The translations under genes and the position numbers were made by a program. From positions 912,992-976,991 of the forward strand of contig RDEW01000003.1 of NCBI GenBank assembly GCA_011109175.1: a stretch of 64,000 nt of DNA, written 5' to 3'. Positions 1 through 10,171 of the stretch are shown here, piece by piece. Each line of letters begins with the position of its first letter. Position 1 is the first letter of the stretch. Under the pieces are notes generated by a model. The model was given only the letters and a program-made list of their open reading frames with translations, searched no databases and had not been told where the DNA came from. The stretch comes from Dicyema japonicum. Lineage: Eukaryota > Dicyemida > Rhombozoa > Dicyemidae.

Positions 1-339
1 GCGTAAATTAAAGCATCGGTTGTTTCTATACATTCATAAAGTTTATTTTATTGCATATTACGATGCTTGACCTCTAATTAAATTGACTTGTACTTTTTAT
101 CCATAAATTCTCTTTTTATTTTTAATATTAATATATTATTACTATAAATAACTCCTTAGTTAAAAGATACCCAAATTTTATAATACATAATTCAAAAATG
201 AATTTTTTAGGGTTTCTGTGTTATGCAAGAAATAAATTTTTGAACTTTTGCCTTTGTTATGTTTTCAATCCTTTTGATAATGTGCAATTGTTCAATATTT
301 GTGGTTATCATGGATATATTGTGATTCCTTTGGTTTCAT

Positions 340-481
340 TAAGACTCCTGTAACCACATGTTTTGGACAGATAAGTTTAACTTATCAGCCCGGATTCGAA
401 GATGGCCACGGGTTCTCACACTATACGACAATAATTAACAATTGGTTCGCTGGCCGCAAAAAGTTTTTTAAAGAAAATTAA
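340..481 (+). CDS. Possible 3'-terminal exons of an unrecognised gene
   Basis: A 21-nt GT..AG intron (about 351-371) can be removed so that the reading frame runs from IKTP into ISLTYQPGFEDGHGFSHY and on to NNWFAGRKKFFKEN and a TAA stop. The intron size matches the rest of the window and the composition looks protein-like, so this is probably the end of a gene whose start lies left of the window. I do not recognise the family. The following stretch to about 800 is AT-rich and holds nothing I can assign. Confidence 0.35.
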
Positions 482-839
482 ACATTATTAACTAAAACTT
501 ATTTGAGAATTGAATCTGCTTTCCTTCTACTATTCTTCAAAATAGGGACTCAGTTTTTATGACGACGTAAGTAAAAGTTGTATATGATGTTCATAAGTTA
601 ATTGGTTGCAAAATTTGGTTGTCTTCAAAAACGAAGAATTTTTTCCCATTCGGGGTTAAATGCACGAATTTTTGAATAATTTTTATACTTCTTTTAACAC
701 GTTTTTCAGATATCACAATTATTATTATTACCCCAGGGTTACCATTGTAGGCCCAGCACAAACAGTCATAACTAATTAGTCCAAGAAAATCTGCTTGTGC
801 TGACCAAATCCATCTACCAATATTTCATTACAGGCTTTT

Positions 840-1150
840 CTCTTTCGAAGGGACGTGGAGAAATAGGTCCGCCCTTTCCTATTTCGTCGCATGTCCTACC
901 GTCGCGGACATCACTTCATTCTTCAGCGGAATAGTTTTTTTCATAATGTGATCTTCATCAAAGGATTTGGTCAGGGAGAGGTAGGAAGATCCCTTTCAAC
1001 TACTGTGTCGTACCAGAAGGACTCGCCTCACGTGTGGGATCTGTTTGACAAGAATTGACCTTCACTGAAAACTTTGTCCTTCGGATTCGAACCCACGACC
1101 TTCAGTCATCAGACGTTACGTTCAGTCAAAAGGCCAACCACGTGGCATCA
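840..1150 (-). repeat. tRNA-derived SINE, family 2
   Basis: On the minus strand this begins with a tRNA-like head containing a good B-box (GGTTCGAATCC type, about 1083-1094) and an A-box-like GGTTGGCC stretch near 1130. It continues into a body with blocks such as TCCCTGACCAAATCC and CCGCGACGGTAGGACAT. The same body, diverged, recurs at about 44,795-44,950 in the same orientation. A pol III head joined to a shared body is the hallmark of a SINE. Confidence 0.55.
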
Positions 1151-1734
1151 ATGACAATCACATGGAAAGATTATAATGCGAGTCAAAATTGATTTTGGAA
1201 ATATCAATGATAAATTTAATTTTATTGTTAAACATAATTTTTTTACAATTTATTTATTCAATAAAATATCAATACTTGAAAAAAATCATAACTTGTTTTT
1301 AAATGTAGCGAAGCAATTGTGCGTACGAGTATTTTCGATAGTAATCTCAGTTGCATTATTGGTATCTATAATTTTAAATTTCAGTCCACAGCCGGTTACT
1401 TGTTCAATGTCGGAAGCGTTTATCTAAAATCGGGAGAAGATTTGTTAGACGTGCAAGTTTGCCTGTTAGGAGTTGATCTTGTATGAATTGGATTTTGAAG
1501 CTCCATAGGCCCATGAGGCACATGCATACTCTATCGTCGTTTTAGAAGTTGATTGTACAAGACGACAGCGCATTCCCGTGACGGCCTGAACTTTAAGAGC
1601 GGTTTCATTATATTCTGTTTCCTGAGACCCTTTGTCATAACGTTCTTCACATGTTGAGAAAATGTCATCAAAGGGTCGAAAGTCACTTCCAGAATAGTTG
1701 GATGTATCTGTAAAGGAAAAGAGTCTCCATAATA

Positions 1735-1860
1735 ATAATAGCCTTTTCACGAGAGCCATGATATTTATAGCTCGCATAGGCAGGACACACACTTTTATTT
1801 AAGAGTGGCATAGTGGTTAGGTGTCGCTAGATGAATCCAACTTGGCTAGGGTTGAGATTT
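1735..1860. repeat. Inverted junction of two SINE family-1 fragments
   Basis: From 1800 down to 1735 (minus strand) lies the family-1 tail (GTGTGTCCTGCCTATGCG ... ATGGCTCTCGTGAAAAGGC) ending in TATT repeats. Directly next to it, on the plus strand from about 1806, is the family-1 tRNA-like head with an A-box-like TGGCATAGTGG followed by TTAGGTGTCG. Head and tail therefore face opposite ways, implying two insertions or a rearrangement. The sequence from about 1,860 to 2,280 holds no gene I can support. Confidence 0.5.
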
Positions 1861-2290
1861 TATCCGGATGTGAGACGCTATTTATTCGGTAAGCAATTTT
1901 CCACTTCATCAGACGCGAAAACACCATCGTAGTGAAGCTGGACTTCCTAAATCATTTAACAGCATTCATCAGGATTTATTAATCTAGACTTGTCAGGACT
2001 CCAAAGATCAACTCTCGTATAGTGGACAGTCTCACCCTTATTATCGCTTACCGTTGATACGACACTGACGTCGTAGGTCAATTCACTTTATTTTAAGGAA
2101 CTCTGTCCCTGGCCATCTCGGCCTCCTTTCTTGATCAACTTTCCTAACAATCTCAATTGCGAGATCCTGAACTATCCACAGGGTTTGCTGGTGATCTGCC
2201 TTAAGACCTGATCTTTAGGCTAAGCCAAACAATTAGATACCTATAAAATTATGGTCAATAACTAAATTTTTATAATAGTAGAAACCCCAA

Positions 2291-2483
2291 AAGGGGCCAT
2301 GCGCCCAACCCAGAAGTACTGCAATACTGGGAGGACGCGCGGTATGGCGGAAGCAAGCTTCGCAACACACACCAGGTTACAAAAATAAGCATTATATCTT
2401 GCCCCTTGTAAGGGCGTCCCAGATATAAAGCTGGAAAGAACAGATACTACACTTTGATCTTAGCCAAAAGGCCGAGAAGCGAC
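2291..2483 (-). ncRNA. U2: U2 spliceosomal snRNA
   Basis: The reverse strand starts TCGCTTCTCGGCCTTTTGGC, the U2 stem-loop I signature, followed by AAGATCAAAGTG and the branch-point recognition region GTGTAGTATCTGTTCTT. An Sm-site-like ATTTTTG lies mid-molecule, and the 3' stem-loop contains CAGTATTGCAGTACTTCTGG. Length (about 193 nt) and element order match U2. A second nearly identical gene lies at 49,072-49,262. U2 pairs with the intron branch point, which is notable in a genome with 20-30-nt introns. The 3' end is approximate. Confidence 0.95.
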
Positions 2484-2526
2484 AAATTTTTTTAGAACAC
2501 GTATAAAATTATTATCAGTTAAAATA

Positions 2527-2540
2527 GCTGTCAACATTAT
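2527..2540 (-). promoter_or_regulatory. Conserved U2 upstream element (PSE candidate)
   Basis: The block GCTGTCAACATTAT (plus-strand reading) lies 44-57 bases upstream of the U2 5' end. It recurs with one or two changes at exactly the same distance in the other U2 copies (49,306-49,319 and 49,520-49,533), while nearby sequence has diverged more. Position matches the proximal sequence element of animal snRNA genes. The functional assignment is inferred from position and conservation. Confidence 0.6.
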
Positions 2541-2679
2541 CGTTATAAATGCTTTGAACTTTTGATATAATTAATTGAGTCACGTTTATAAATATTATTC
2601 ATATTTTATTTTAATTAACAATATTAACAAATTTTTATATTTTCGATTTTCGTTTCTTACTCTTAGAATTCGTGCACTA

Positions 2680-2896
2680 TTTTAATACCGTGTGGCTTAG
2701 GTTAGGTGTCGGGCTTAAGTGACTTAGGTTACGAGTTCGATTCTCGCTGCTGTTCACCTGGTGGAAGTTTCCACGCATCTATGATGCCAATTGATTAGTT
2801 AAAATTAACTGTTCTTTACTTAAATAAAGTGTGTGTCCTGCCTATGCGGAGCTATAAATACTATGGCTCTCGTGAAAAGGCTTTATTATTATTATT
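2680..2896 (+). repeat. tRNA-derived SINE family 1, short copy
   Basis: Head with A-box-like TGGCTTAGGTTAGGTG and B-box GAGTTCGATTCTC (2733-2745), then CTGCTGTTCACCTGGTGGAAG, CCACGCATCT, and the common tail TTAACTGTTCTTTACTTAAA..GTGTGTCCTGCCTATGCGGAG ending in TATT repeats. The middle section present in the longer copy at 29,862-30,175 is deleted here. Between this and 3,590 I see no gene. Confidence 0.65.
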
Positions 2897-3594
2897 AATA
2901 TTACAAAAAATATTAATTACCGAAACAAAAATCAATATTTTTAGATACTTGAAATTTTTAACTCTTTTTTAGGTTTTTTCTTACCTAATCTTAGCCCATT
3001 CAGCTGACCTTACGATGTCGATGTATCCATCAACGGAATAGACACGTGGTGAGGGATGGGGACCTCAAACTTTAATTTTTCCAACTTTCCTCCTTCCACG
3101 CTTCTGTATTTCATCAGTGTTATCAGCAGTTTAGCCTTCCTTCAATTCGGGCACAACATGATCTAAACAAGAGGAAGTGTAATTCTCAGTCGTCCACGAT
3201 AACCCCCATATATAATAAATGAGATAATCTTTGACTTAGAAAAATCATTCAATGATAAACTGCGTATTTCATATAAAATAGAGAATCCTCAATAGGAGTC
3301 AATTTTTCAATTTACATCACCACTCAAGCGCTATGGATATTTCATAATTAATCGCTCAAAATAGTTCATTAATCATTCAATCGATTTTCATGGCAAATTG
3401 TCTAATATTTACTGATGCAATTTCTGGCTCTGATGATCTCTACAGGAATGTAGGAAAAAGGTTCTAAAACAGCTCTTCCACGTCTTGGTCTTCAGGATAC
3501 TGAAAATCTAACCTCATTATGAGTTTTAAGGTAAAAATATATTTACCATTATGAATACTGCACTTTGAGAATTGTTAGCTATAGCTTCTCCCAG

Positions 3595-3860
3595 ATAGGA
3601 CACACACTTCATTTAAGTAAAGAACAGTAATCATAACTAATCGATTAGGGAGAACCAAGGAATGCTCTTCACTTCTGCTTTTGTTGGGTGTGAGTCCTTT
3701 TGTAGACGATCCGGTTCCGCAGTGAGATGTTCCACTATGACGGCGTCACTAGTCAAGCCAAAGCATCGTAGATGCGTGGAACCTTCAGTCGGAATGTATA
3801 GCAGCGAGATTAGGTGCCATCAGGCCTTTTGCATGGCATTCGTTACACTTCGCCACTCGT
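3595..3860 (-). repeat. SINE family 1, minus-strand copy
   Basis: Reverse-strand reading gives CCACGCATCTACGATGC, GTGACGCCGTCATAGTGGAACATCTCACTGCGG, the ACACCCAACAAAAGC segment, GGTTCTCC and the TAATCG..GTTCTTTACTTAAATGAAGTGTGTGTCC tail. Closest relatives are 14,335-14,600 (minus) and 29,862-30,175 (plus). The apparent 81-codon ORF over it is a by-product of the repeat. The 3,900-5,900 stretch has several short ORFs but nothing I can defend as a gene, apart from a divergent similarity of 4,820-4,950 (minus) to about 47,790-47,890 (ending in the shared CTCAATAGCCAC..GAGACTCAGTGGCTTCTC). Confidence 0.6.
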
Positions 3861-5932
3861 TACATTCGTTACTTACCCTTATCCCAATGTTAATGATTAG
3901 AATGTGACGCTATTGATCGGGAAACCCTATAACGTTTATTGTCGAATACTGCTAATAATGATTATGAGAGACAATATCTCAGCTTTGACACTTTATCTTT
4001 GACTTTTATCCCAATGAGAAGGTACTTATGAAACAATCTTGAAACTTCTCAGAATAATCAAGCTTGTTAAAATCCGCTAATAAATAGTTATGGTTCATGT
4101 CGATTTGCGGCCAGCTAATAGGTGGTTATGCTCACAATGTGATGATTTACGTAAGGTCTGCTTCTTTTTATGATGGATAAAAGCCCTTGTTTTTCTTTAT
4201 GTGACGAATTAAGAGGCACATAAATTTTAAGTTTTGAACAAATTGCGGTCGAGTCATCGGAAGCCGTTGGTCCAATGACGGCTGAGTTTTTTGCGCGAAC
4301 TTGGAGGAATGCTTGCCAGAAAGAAAAGGGATCAACGAGAAGGGTTATGACTGAGACAAAAGATTGGAATAGCCATACTCCGAGGGAACTCGTTCGCGAT
4401 CCACGCAGCCGGCTTCCTCAACTAACATTTGTTTCTTTGTTAAATAATTGTCTTCAATAAAAAACAAAAAACAAATAAAATAAATGACAGATTTCCTTAC
4501 GAATACAGACACAGAAATCTGAATAAAATAAATGGCAGATTTACTTAGGAAGAACATGGAAAATCAGAGGTTGCTCGTATAAGATGATAGTTAATATGAT
4601 TCTATGTATGCTCATAATAATGCGTCGCTTAATTCGCGTTAATGTTGCTCGTCAAAATTATTGATTAAAAAAACAATTTTATGTAATCTCAAAGTGGTAC
4701 AAAAATTATCTTTTTGATGTTAAACAAAGGTAAGAATCGAGTGGGATTGTCGCCAAATGTCAAAAAAATATTAACTTATAAGCAAAATTAATCAATAAGG
4801 TCCCCACTGACATAATCGACGTTGTTTTGCCTCACACGATCGCAACGGAGATCAACTAGAGAAGCCACTGAGTCTCACGTGCGTCGTGGCTATTGAGTGT
4901 AGCAGACGTCCTAACTTCTTGAGGAATCAATAAATAATTAGCTGTATAGTCACTAAATTCCACAGGGCATATATACAAACAACAGTGCTCAAGGGAAAGC
5001 ATGAGAGCGTGTTTTTTACACACCACGTGAGTCCTATTGCGCAACTTACAGTGCACAAAATAATTGTAAAAAAGTTGTCTAAAATCTATGCTAGGGGCAA
5101 AAAGAGGGAGTACTGTCTGTTTATTTCTTTGCATGACCCCAAGACACTCCAAGAAAGGAGGTAATTGTAACCGAACTAATTAGATGATCTTTGATCCTAT
5201 ATCGCACTTGCCATTATCATTCTGTTGTCATCGAGAAACCCCTAGTGTCTCCCCTTGTGTCTACATAAGAAATCGATGGGAGACAGATGTCTAAAAAAGG
5301 ACCGTTCATTTTCAGAACGTAATATGTACGAGAATAGTAGATTCTTCGGATCTTGTCAAATTGAAGGAATTTGTGGCTATTCTTCTTATCGGCGACTCCG
5401 ACAGGGGAGTGTCAAGGGTAGGGTCTATTTAACTTCATAAGACATGTTTTTATCGTGTAAGGAGCTGATGTTGCCATGAACACTGGGTTAAAAAAAAGAA
5501 CGTCACAGCTGACCTAGTTAATAGTATGGATAATTAATTATTTTTTGATAATAACAAAAATTTTCAATAAATAATAAATAAATAAAAATCATCGAAATAA
5601 AGGTAAAAAGTGCTGTTCGACGCATAAATTGAATAAACTAAAATAAATCACAAAAATACTCATAATTCTTAGGATCCAGTTTATCCCTCAACAAATCCAA
5701 CTCATTACGCAGTCTGTTGTAATCTCTCCTATCACCCGAACACTCCCGCTATTACATTAAGCCACATTATACAGCAATATTAAGAACCGACATCATTCTA
5801 TGCAGAACCATCTCCCTGTCGATTTACCGTTAGAAACAACTTCTAAAGAGCATCCCAACTGAGGTAACACAAAACACTACTTTATTAACAGCAGTGATGA
5901 CAGATTTAATATAATCATTAATATGACTCAAC

Positions 5933-6983
5933 TTAAGCTTCAATACAGCGTGCTTTATCAGCACATTTTGACTGAGTCATCACCCTTAGCTTTCTTAATG
6001 TGAATAAGGTAACATACGGTCACTTCACTGTCGCAATTCAGCACACGTAAGGAGGACACGGCAGATTCTTTCAGTTTTATCAGTGAATTCAATCTGGTCT
6101 GCAATATTATAAAAGTACACCATTTGTAGTAATAGCTCATTGAAAGCTATGTTTTTAGTCACCACCCTTCCACGTTGAATTTTGCTACCTTGTCTGCTCA
6201 ATTTTGTGGTCCCGTTGTTGTATCCACCAATATTGATCATTTTTTGAGGAGCAATGCTCTACTTATTAGATTAATACAACAAACAGCCACGTCAAAATCG
6301 TCAACCACATAGGCGCCCATATTATCGAAAAGCACTCTAAATGAGTTCCTTGAATAGTCTACAGCGTTTATAGTCCCTTCGAACAATCCATCATAGGGTT
6401 TCCTCATTCTAACTAGGTCGTTAAGGGAAAAAATACCTAAGACTTGAGTTCCTACGACAATTGAGGACGGAATCTCCTGTGGGAGATCGTGAAATTTAAA
6501 GTCGTGATTTGAACGGGGTTCGGAATTCTGTATGGGCGGGTAGGAAAATGAAGATGACTGAAAATCTCTATTGAAGTTGTTAAGGGAAATTTTCTTCCTC
6601 TGTAGAAGACTCACACGGCTTCTTTTATCGTTCAAATCTCGGATAGAATCCTGAAAAAAGCCTGAGAATGTCTGAGAATGAAAATAACAACATACCTTCG
6701 GGGCTTTCCTAGGGCTCTCCGTATGGCTCTCCATTGCAATTTTGTGAGTTGAAAAGTCTTAAGTTCTGGGAAATTTAGTTTTATCTTTGTTTGAAATTCA
6801 TTTTCTGCCTCAAATATTGCTCTGAATTATTTTAGAATGAGTATACTTATCGACATCGCTGTAAAACCATTCGTAACAGACCCATCTGTGAGCTAAGGGA
6901 AGTTTTAAAAAGTTTTTTAATTGGTTTATATTTTTGGAGCACAAGTAATTTTTGTGAATATCTTGGTTCAAAATGAATTCCAT
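5933..6983 (-). CDS. LIN9: LIN9/Mip130 (DREAM/MuvB subunit)
   Basis: LIN9 is a core subunit of the MuvB/DREAM complex that controls cell-cycle gene transcription in the nucleus. The first exon carries the DIRP domain (LKLPLAHRWVCYEWFYSDVD). A 25-nt intron leads to FEAENEF..LNFPELKTF..LTKLQWRAIRRALGKPRR, then a 24-nt intron, then TFSGFFQDSIRDLNDKRSRV and the conserved DLPQEIPSSIVVGTQV..YDGLFEGTINAVD..FRVLFDNMG block. A 26-nt intron leads to SIAPQKMINIGGY and a C-terminal region with weak conservation. The junction near 6,695 needs one extra base to stay in frame. The start is the ATG at 6983; an upstream hydrophobic extension to 7052 seems unlikely for a nuclear protein. The 3' end is provisional, and 5,640-5,930 may hold another exon (RNELDLLRDKLDPKNYE). 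Confidence 0.8.
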
Positions 6984-7439
6984 TATGTTATGTTTACGAT
7001 AAAAAATCACCACAAGCAACCACAAAAAATAGAACAAATATTTAGCGGTCATAATTTTATAAATTATTTGAATAAATTATTAATTAAAAAATAAATAAAT
7101 AATTTATTTTTAAACTCACTCTTATTTCATTAAAAATTTCTAAATAAATAAAATTCCTCTTATTTAAATTCGAAATTTATTAGAACTGTCAAATATTTAA
7201 ATATAATCTAGTTAAAATTCTATATTCGATTTATCGGCAATTGACGTTAATAATGATTAATTTGTCCAATTAATATCTCAAGCTGTTTTATTTAACAATA
7301 GAGAATATTAATACGTGTTATTAATGTGTCTATGGTTATACTATTATGCGACCAACATGCAATTTAAAAGGCAGAAATTAATTTCCAATCCAATTAATTA
7401 TATCTTATTTAGAAAAAAGTGAGTAAAAAGAAAAAAGTG

Positions 7440-7640
7440 AGGTCATATAGCGGCCGCCATGACTGTGTGGCTATTCCCTCTCAGGATGGTGAGCAAGATT
7501 CGCTCAAATAATCAGCAACGCTCATGGGGGTTTTCTGATCGTGTAGAAATCCGATTCCCTAGACGACTCAGGAATTCCAGTATCTAAGATGCAAGGGAAC
7601 CAACATCTCAACGGCGATTGGAACGAACAAAAAATCATAG
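7440..7640 (-). mobile_element. C-terminal fragment of endonuclease-type retroelement family
   Basis: Minus-strand reading gives, with breaks, LEFLSRLGNRISTRS..LFERILLTILRGNSH..MAAAI. It matches the end of the copy at 19,330-19,790 (LEFLSRLGNRISTKSGD..LFARISLAILKGNSQ..RAANI). It is a decayed 3' remnant. The flanks from 7,060 to 7,430 are AT-rich without a recognisable gene. Confidence 0.55.
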
Positions 7641-8559
7641 GACGTGTCCAATTAACTACACAGAAAAATAGTTTTTAAGCGTTAAACACAGACGATTGCC
7701 GCTTAATTATAAATTGATTTTTAGCTATTCATTGACGCGTGAAAAACAGATGGTCATTAAAAACTCGAGATACTTTTCAGTAACAAACATAGATCCATAA
7801 TTAAAATATTCAAAAATTTTAGCTAACTTGTGATTCTTTTGGCTGTCCCGAGGAAGGTGATACATATTCAAGTTCCTCCGATTTGGGTCAGACTGAATTC
7901 GAATCCAGACATTGGCGATCTAATTCTCTTTTATTTCCCAGAGTTCGTTTATCAAATGTTTCCCGAGTCCATTAAGGAAGTGGTTGAGAGGTTATATCCA
8001 CTTTGAGGAGATGAAGATATTGAGTGTAATAAAGCTATAGCGCATCGGAGTTACCCCACCAGTTTAACCTCCCAACCGATTAACAACTAGATTCAAAACA
8101 TGAGTAATATATTTTATGAGGAATGGAATTGAATGAACGTTATCCACAAGATTATGAATATAATTTTATATAAAAATTAACTTCCATTTTAGTTAAAAAA
8201 ACTAATCCAGTTTAAAGTCTCAATGTTTCCTCTAAAACCTTTCTCCTCTTATAAAAAGAGTTATCGATCTGCCACTTGTCTTTTATTTTCACTCATATCA
8301 ATCACCACATTATCACCAAACAGATCGCAGCTCCCCCGCGTGTGTCCCGCTTTTGGAAAATCTGACAACTTTAATGACCCACTAGAATTTGTCATGTTGA
8401 TCGACACAAGCGACTTCTGTCCTCAATCTAAAAAGATGGTTAGACAGAGGTCGTTGTTAAAGGTCATGAAATGGCAATCTAGTATGGAACCGAATCTCCT
8501 ACTTCTGAATCGCGGTTATCATGGTTTATGAATGAGTCAATACGTCCGAATTTCTTGAG

Positions 8560-9010
8560 GTAGACTAGGTACTTATTGCTTATCCGGTTGTCTGTGTCGA
8601 CAGCCATCGTGCGGAAGGTACATCGATTGAGGACTCTTCAAACTTCTTTTTTAGCTCTGCAGCGGAAAGTTCCCTTACCAAGCTCTCGATGATATTACTG
8701 GGGGACAGAGAGTCGAAACACGTTGCATCCAAACTAACGGTTTCTCCTCCTCGAACGGAAAGATTGTTACTCCGTCCGGTTGCTTTTCGTCTCCCCAGTC
8801 CAGGCCAGTTGGTTCCACTATAGAAAGGTGTCCGACAGACTCCAGTGCGCGTTTCACAACATCATTTAAGTTAGTGTTCGGCGAGAATCTCCCAGCACAT
8901 CTTCTGCATAAGAAGGCGTGATGTCCGTAGACATCGACAATCAGCCCGCATGGTCAGCGGTGAGCCTGTCATATTCTCAGCCCAAGATTGATAGAGATAC
9001 AGATGCGGAC
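8560..9010 (-). mobile_element. Fragment of the same endonuclease-type retroelement family
   Basis: Minus-strand reading contains NDVVKRALESVGHLS..VEPTGLDWGDEKQPDGVTIFPF..KPLVW, matching the family core LEPxGLxRxDGKRPDGxT..GKxLVWDATC seen best at 40,332-41,041. The segment 8,223-8,531 just upstream has a 102-codon ORF I do not recognise and treat as unsupported. Confidence 0.55.
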
Positions 9011-9354
9011 CGACTCATCATATAAATGCATGCCAACGGAAGGTAACAATCAGTACTCCGCTTCCTTCAGATCTCCCAGCGATCAAACAGTGTTGATTCA
9101 TTTTTAAGTAGTCTCGCATATTTATCTTCAAATATGGTTTTATAGTGATTTTTCTACTACATCTGGGTTTCGGATGCTTGCAGCCCTTCTGGTAGCCAAG
9201 CAACAGCATACTCAGTATAATTGGTCAATGATTCAGTTACATTAAATTCACCAAAGAAAAATAGTATTTTTAAGTGAAATCAAATTTAGTCCCGAGAGTG
9301 GATAATAAGAATCAATTTATGAATAAATAAAAGTAAATAAAATTGTTCCAAAGA

Positions 9355-9610
9355 CCAAGGGTAAAACCAAACTAACTAATTCCTTGATCCAGAAGAACCT
9401 TCACCCAAAACAGGGATTCAGAGGACTTTTCCGGGGAGCTGAGGTCGATTCCAGAGCTCGTCGCCAGGAAACTAAATTGTTTCCCGATTGAATAAATATT
9501 AGATCCTTTTGATTTCAGACAGGCATTGGGCGTCTCCTTAGTGAGGTGGATCCAATGACGCCATCAGATGAAAGAAAGATGCATCTTTCACCAATTATCC
9601 ACATTGCACC
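9355..9610 (-). repeat. Dispersed ~250-bp retroelement 3'-end repeat
   Basis: On the minus strand this runs from AATGTGG..CTGATGGCGTCATTGGATCCACC through CCTGGCGACGAGCTCTGGAATCGACC to GTTAGTTTGGTTTTACCCTTGGTCTTTGG and then AT-rich sequence. Related copies lie at 14,080-14,265 (plus), 15,120-15,400 (plus, divergent) and 30,785-31,070 (minus). The last block also closes the LINE at 39,100-40,310, so these are probably 5'-truncated LINE 3' ends. Confidence 0.5.
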
Positions 9611-9824
9611 AAAAAACATAATATTTCGTTTTTTGACTTAATTAAAAAAGTTAAATATCATTTTATTAGCATTTGTTTTTGAGTGGTTGAGATCTCTTCG
9701 GTACTTAGTCAGATAAAAGAAACTATTAGAAAGGATAGTAAGCAGTTAAGCTAGTCTTAGACTTAATATTTAATACAGGCTTATAATCAAATTTAAAAAC
9801 TCACTAATCATACAAAAAGTAGTT

Positions 9825-10025
9825 ATGGATTACTACAATTCCTTACAGTGGACAAAGGCGGATGACTTGATTACTAGATGCCGTTGTAGTTTCACAAGTG
9901 AATCCGCGAGAAACTGCAGACTTTTATGGTTGGTGTCAAACCAACTGTCAGTCTTCTTCGATTATTCCTATGCGAATTTCTCCATCTATCAAAGGTTGAA
10001 GTACGATTTGGATGTTATGCTATAG
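9825..10025 (+). CDS. Unrecognised 66-codon ORF downstream of UPF1
   Basis: An open frame with ATG (MDYYNSLQWTKADDLITRC..) converges on the end of UPF1. I see no family, signal peptide or splice structure. It could be an exon of an unannotated gene or chance. Confidence 0.15.
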   Translation: MDYYNSLQWTKADDLITRCRCSFTSESARNCRLLWLVSNQLSVFFDYSYANFSIYQRLKYDLDVML

Positions 10026-10171
10026 TCGATAACCTCTCATAATAACAGACTTATTAGTTAAAAAGATATTGCATAATTACATAAATTAAAAATGTAAGAA
10101 TAAATGAAAAAATTGAGATTACAAAAAATGAGATAAATAAAATGTAAACTAAGAGAGCGGTTACAGTGTCA

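Noticed and set aside
1176-1427. 83-codon hydrophobic ORF as a membrane protein
   Set aside because: Composition follows the local AT bias, and there is no homology or splice evidence.
3662-3907. 81-codon ORF as a gene
   Set aside because: It lies on a minus-strand SINE copy and is not conserved in sister copies.
5255-5440. 61-codon ORF ending RRLRQGSVKGRVYLTS as a ribosomal protein exon
   Set aside because: The basic tail looked suggestive but I could not match it to any ribosomal protein or find splice partners.
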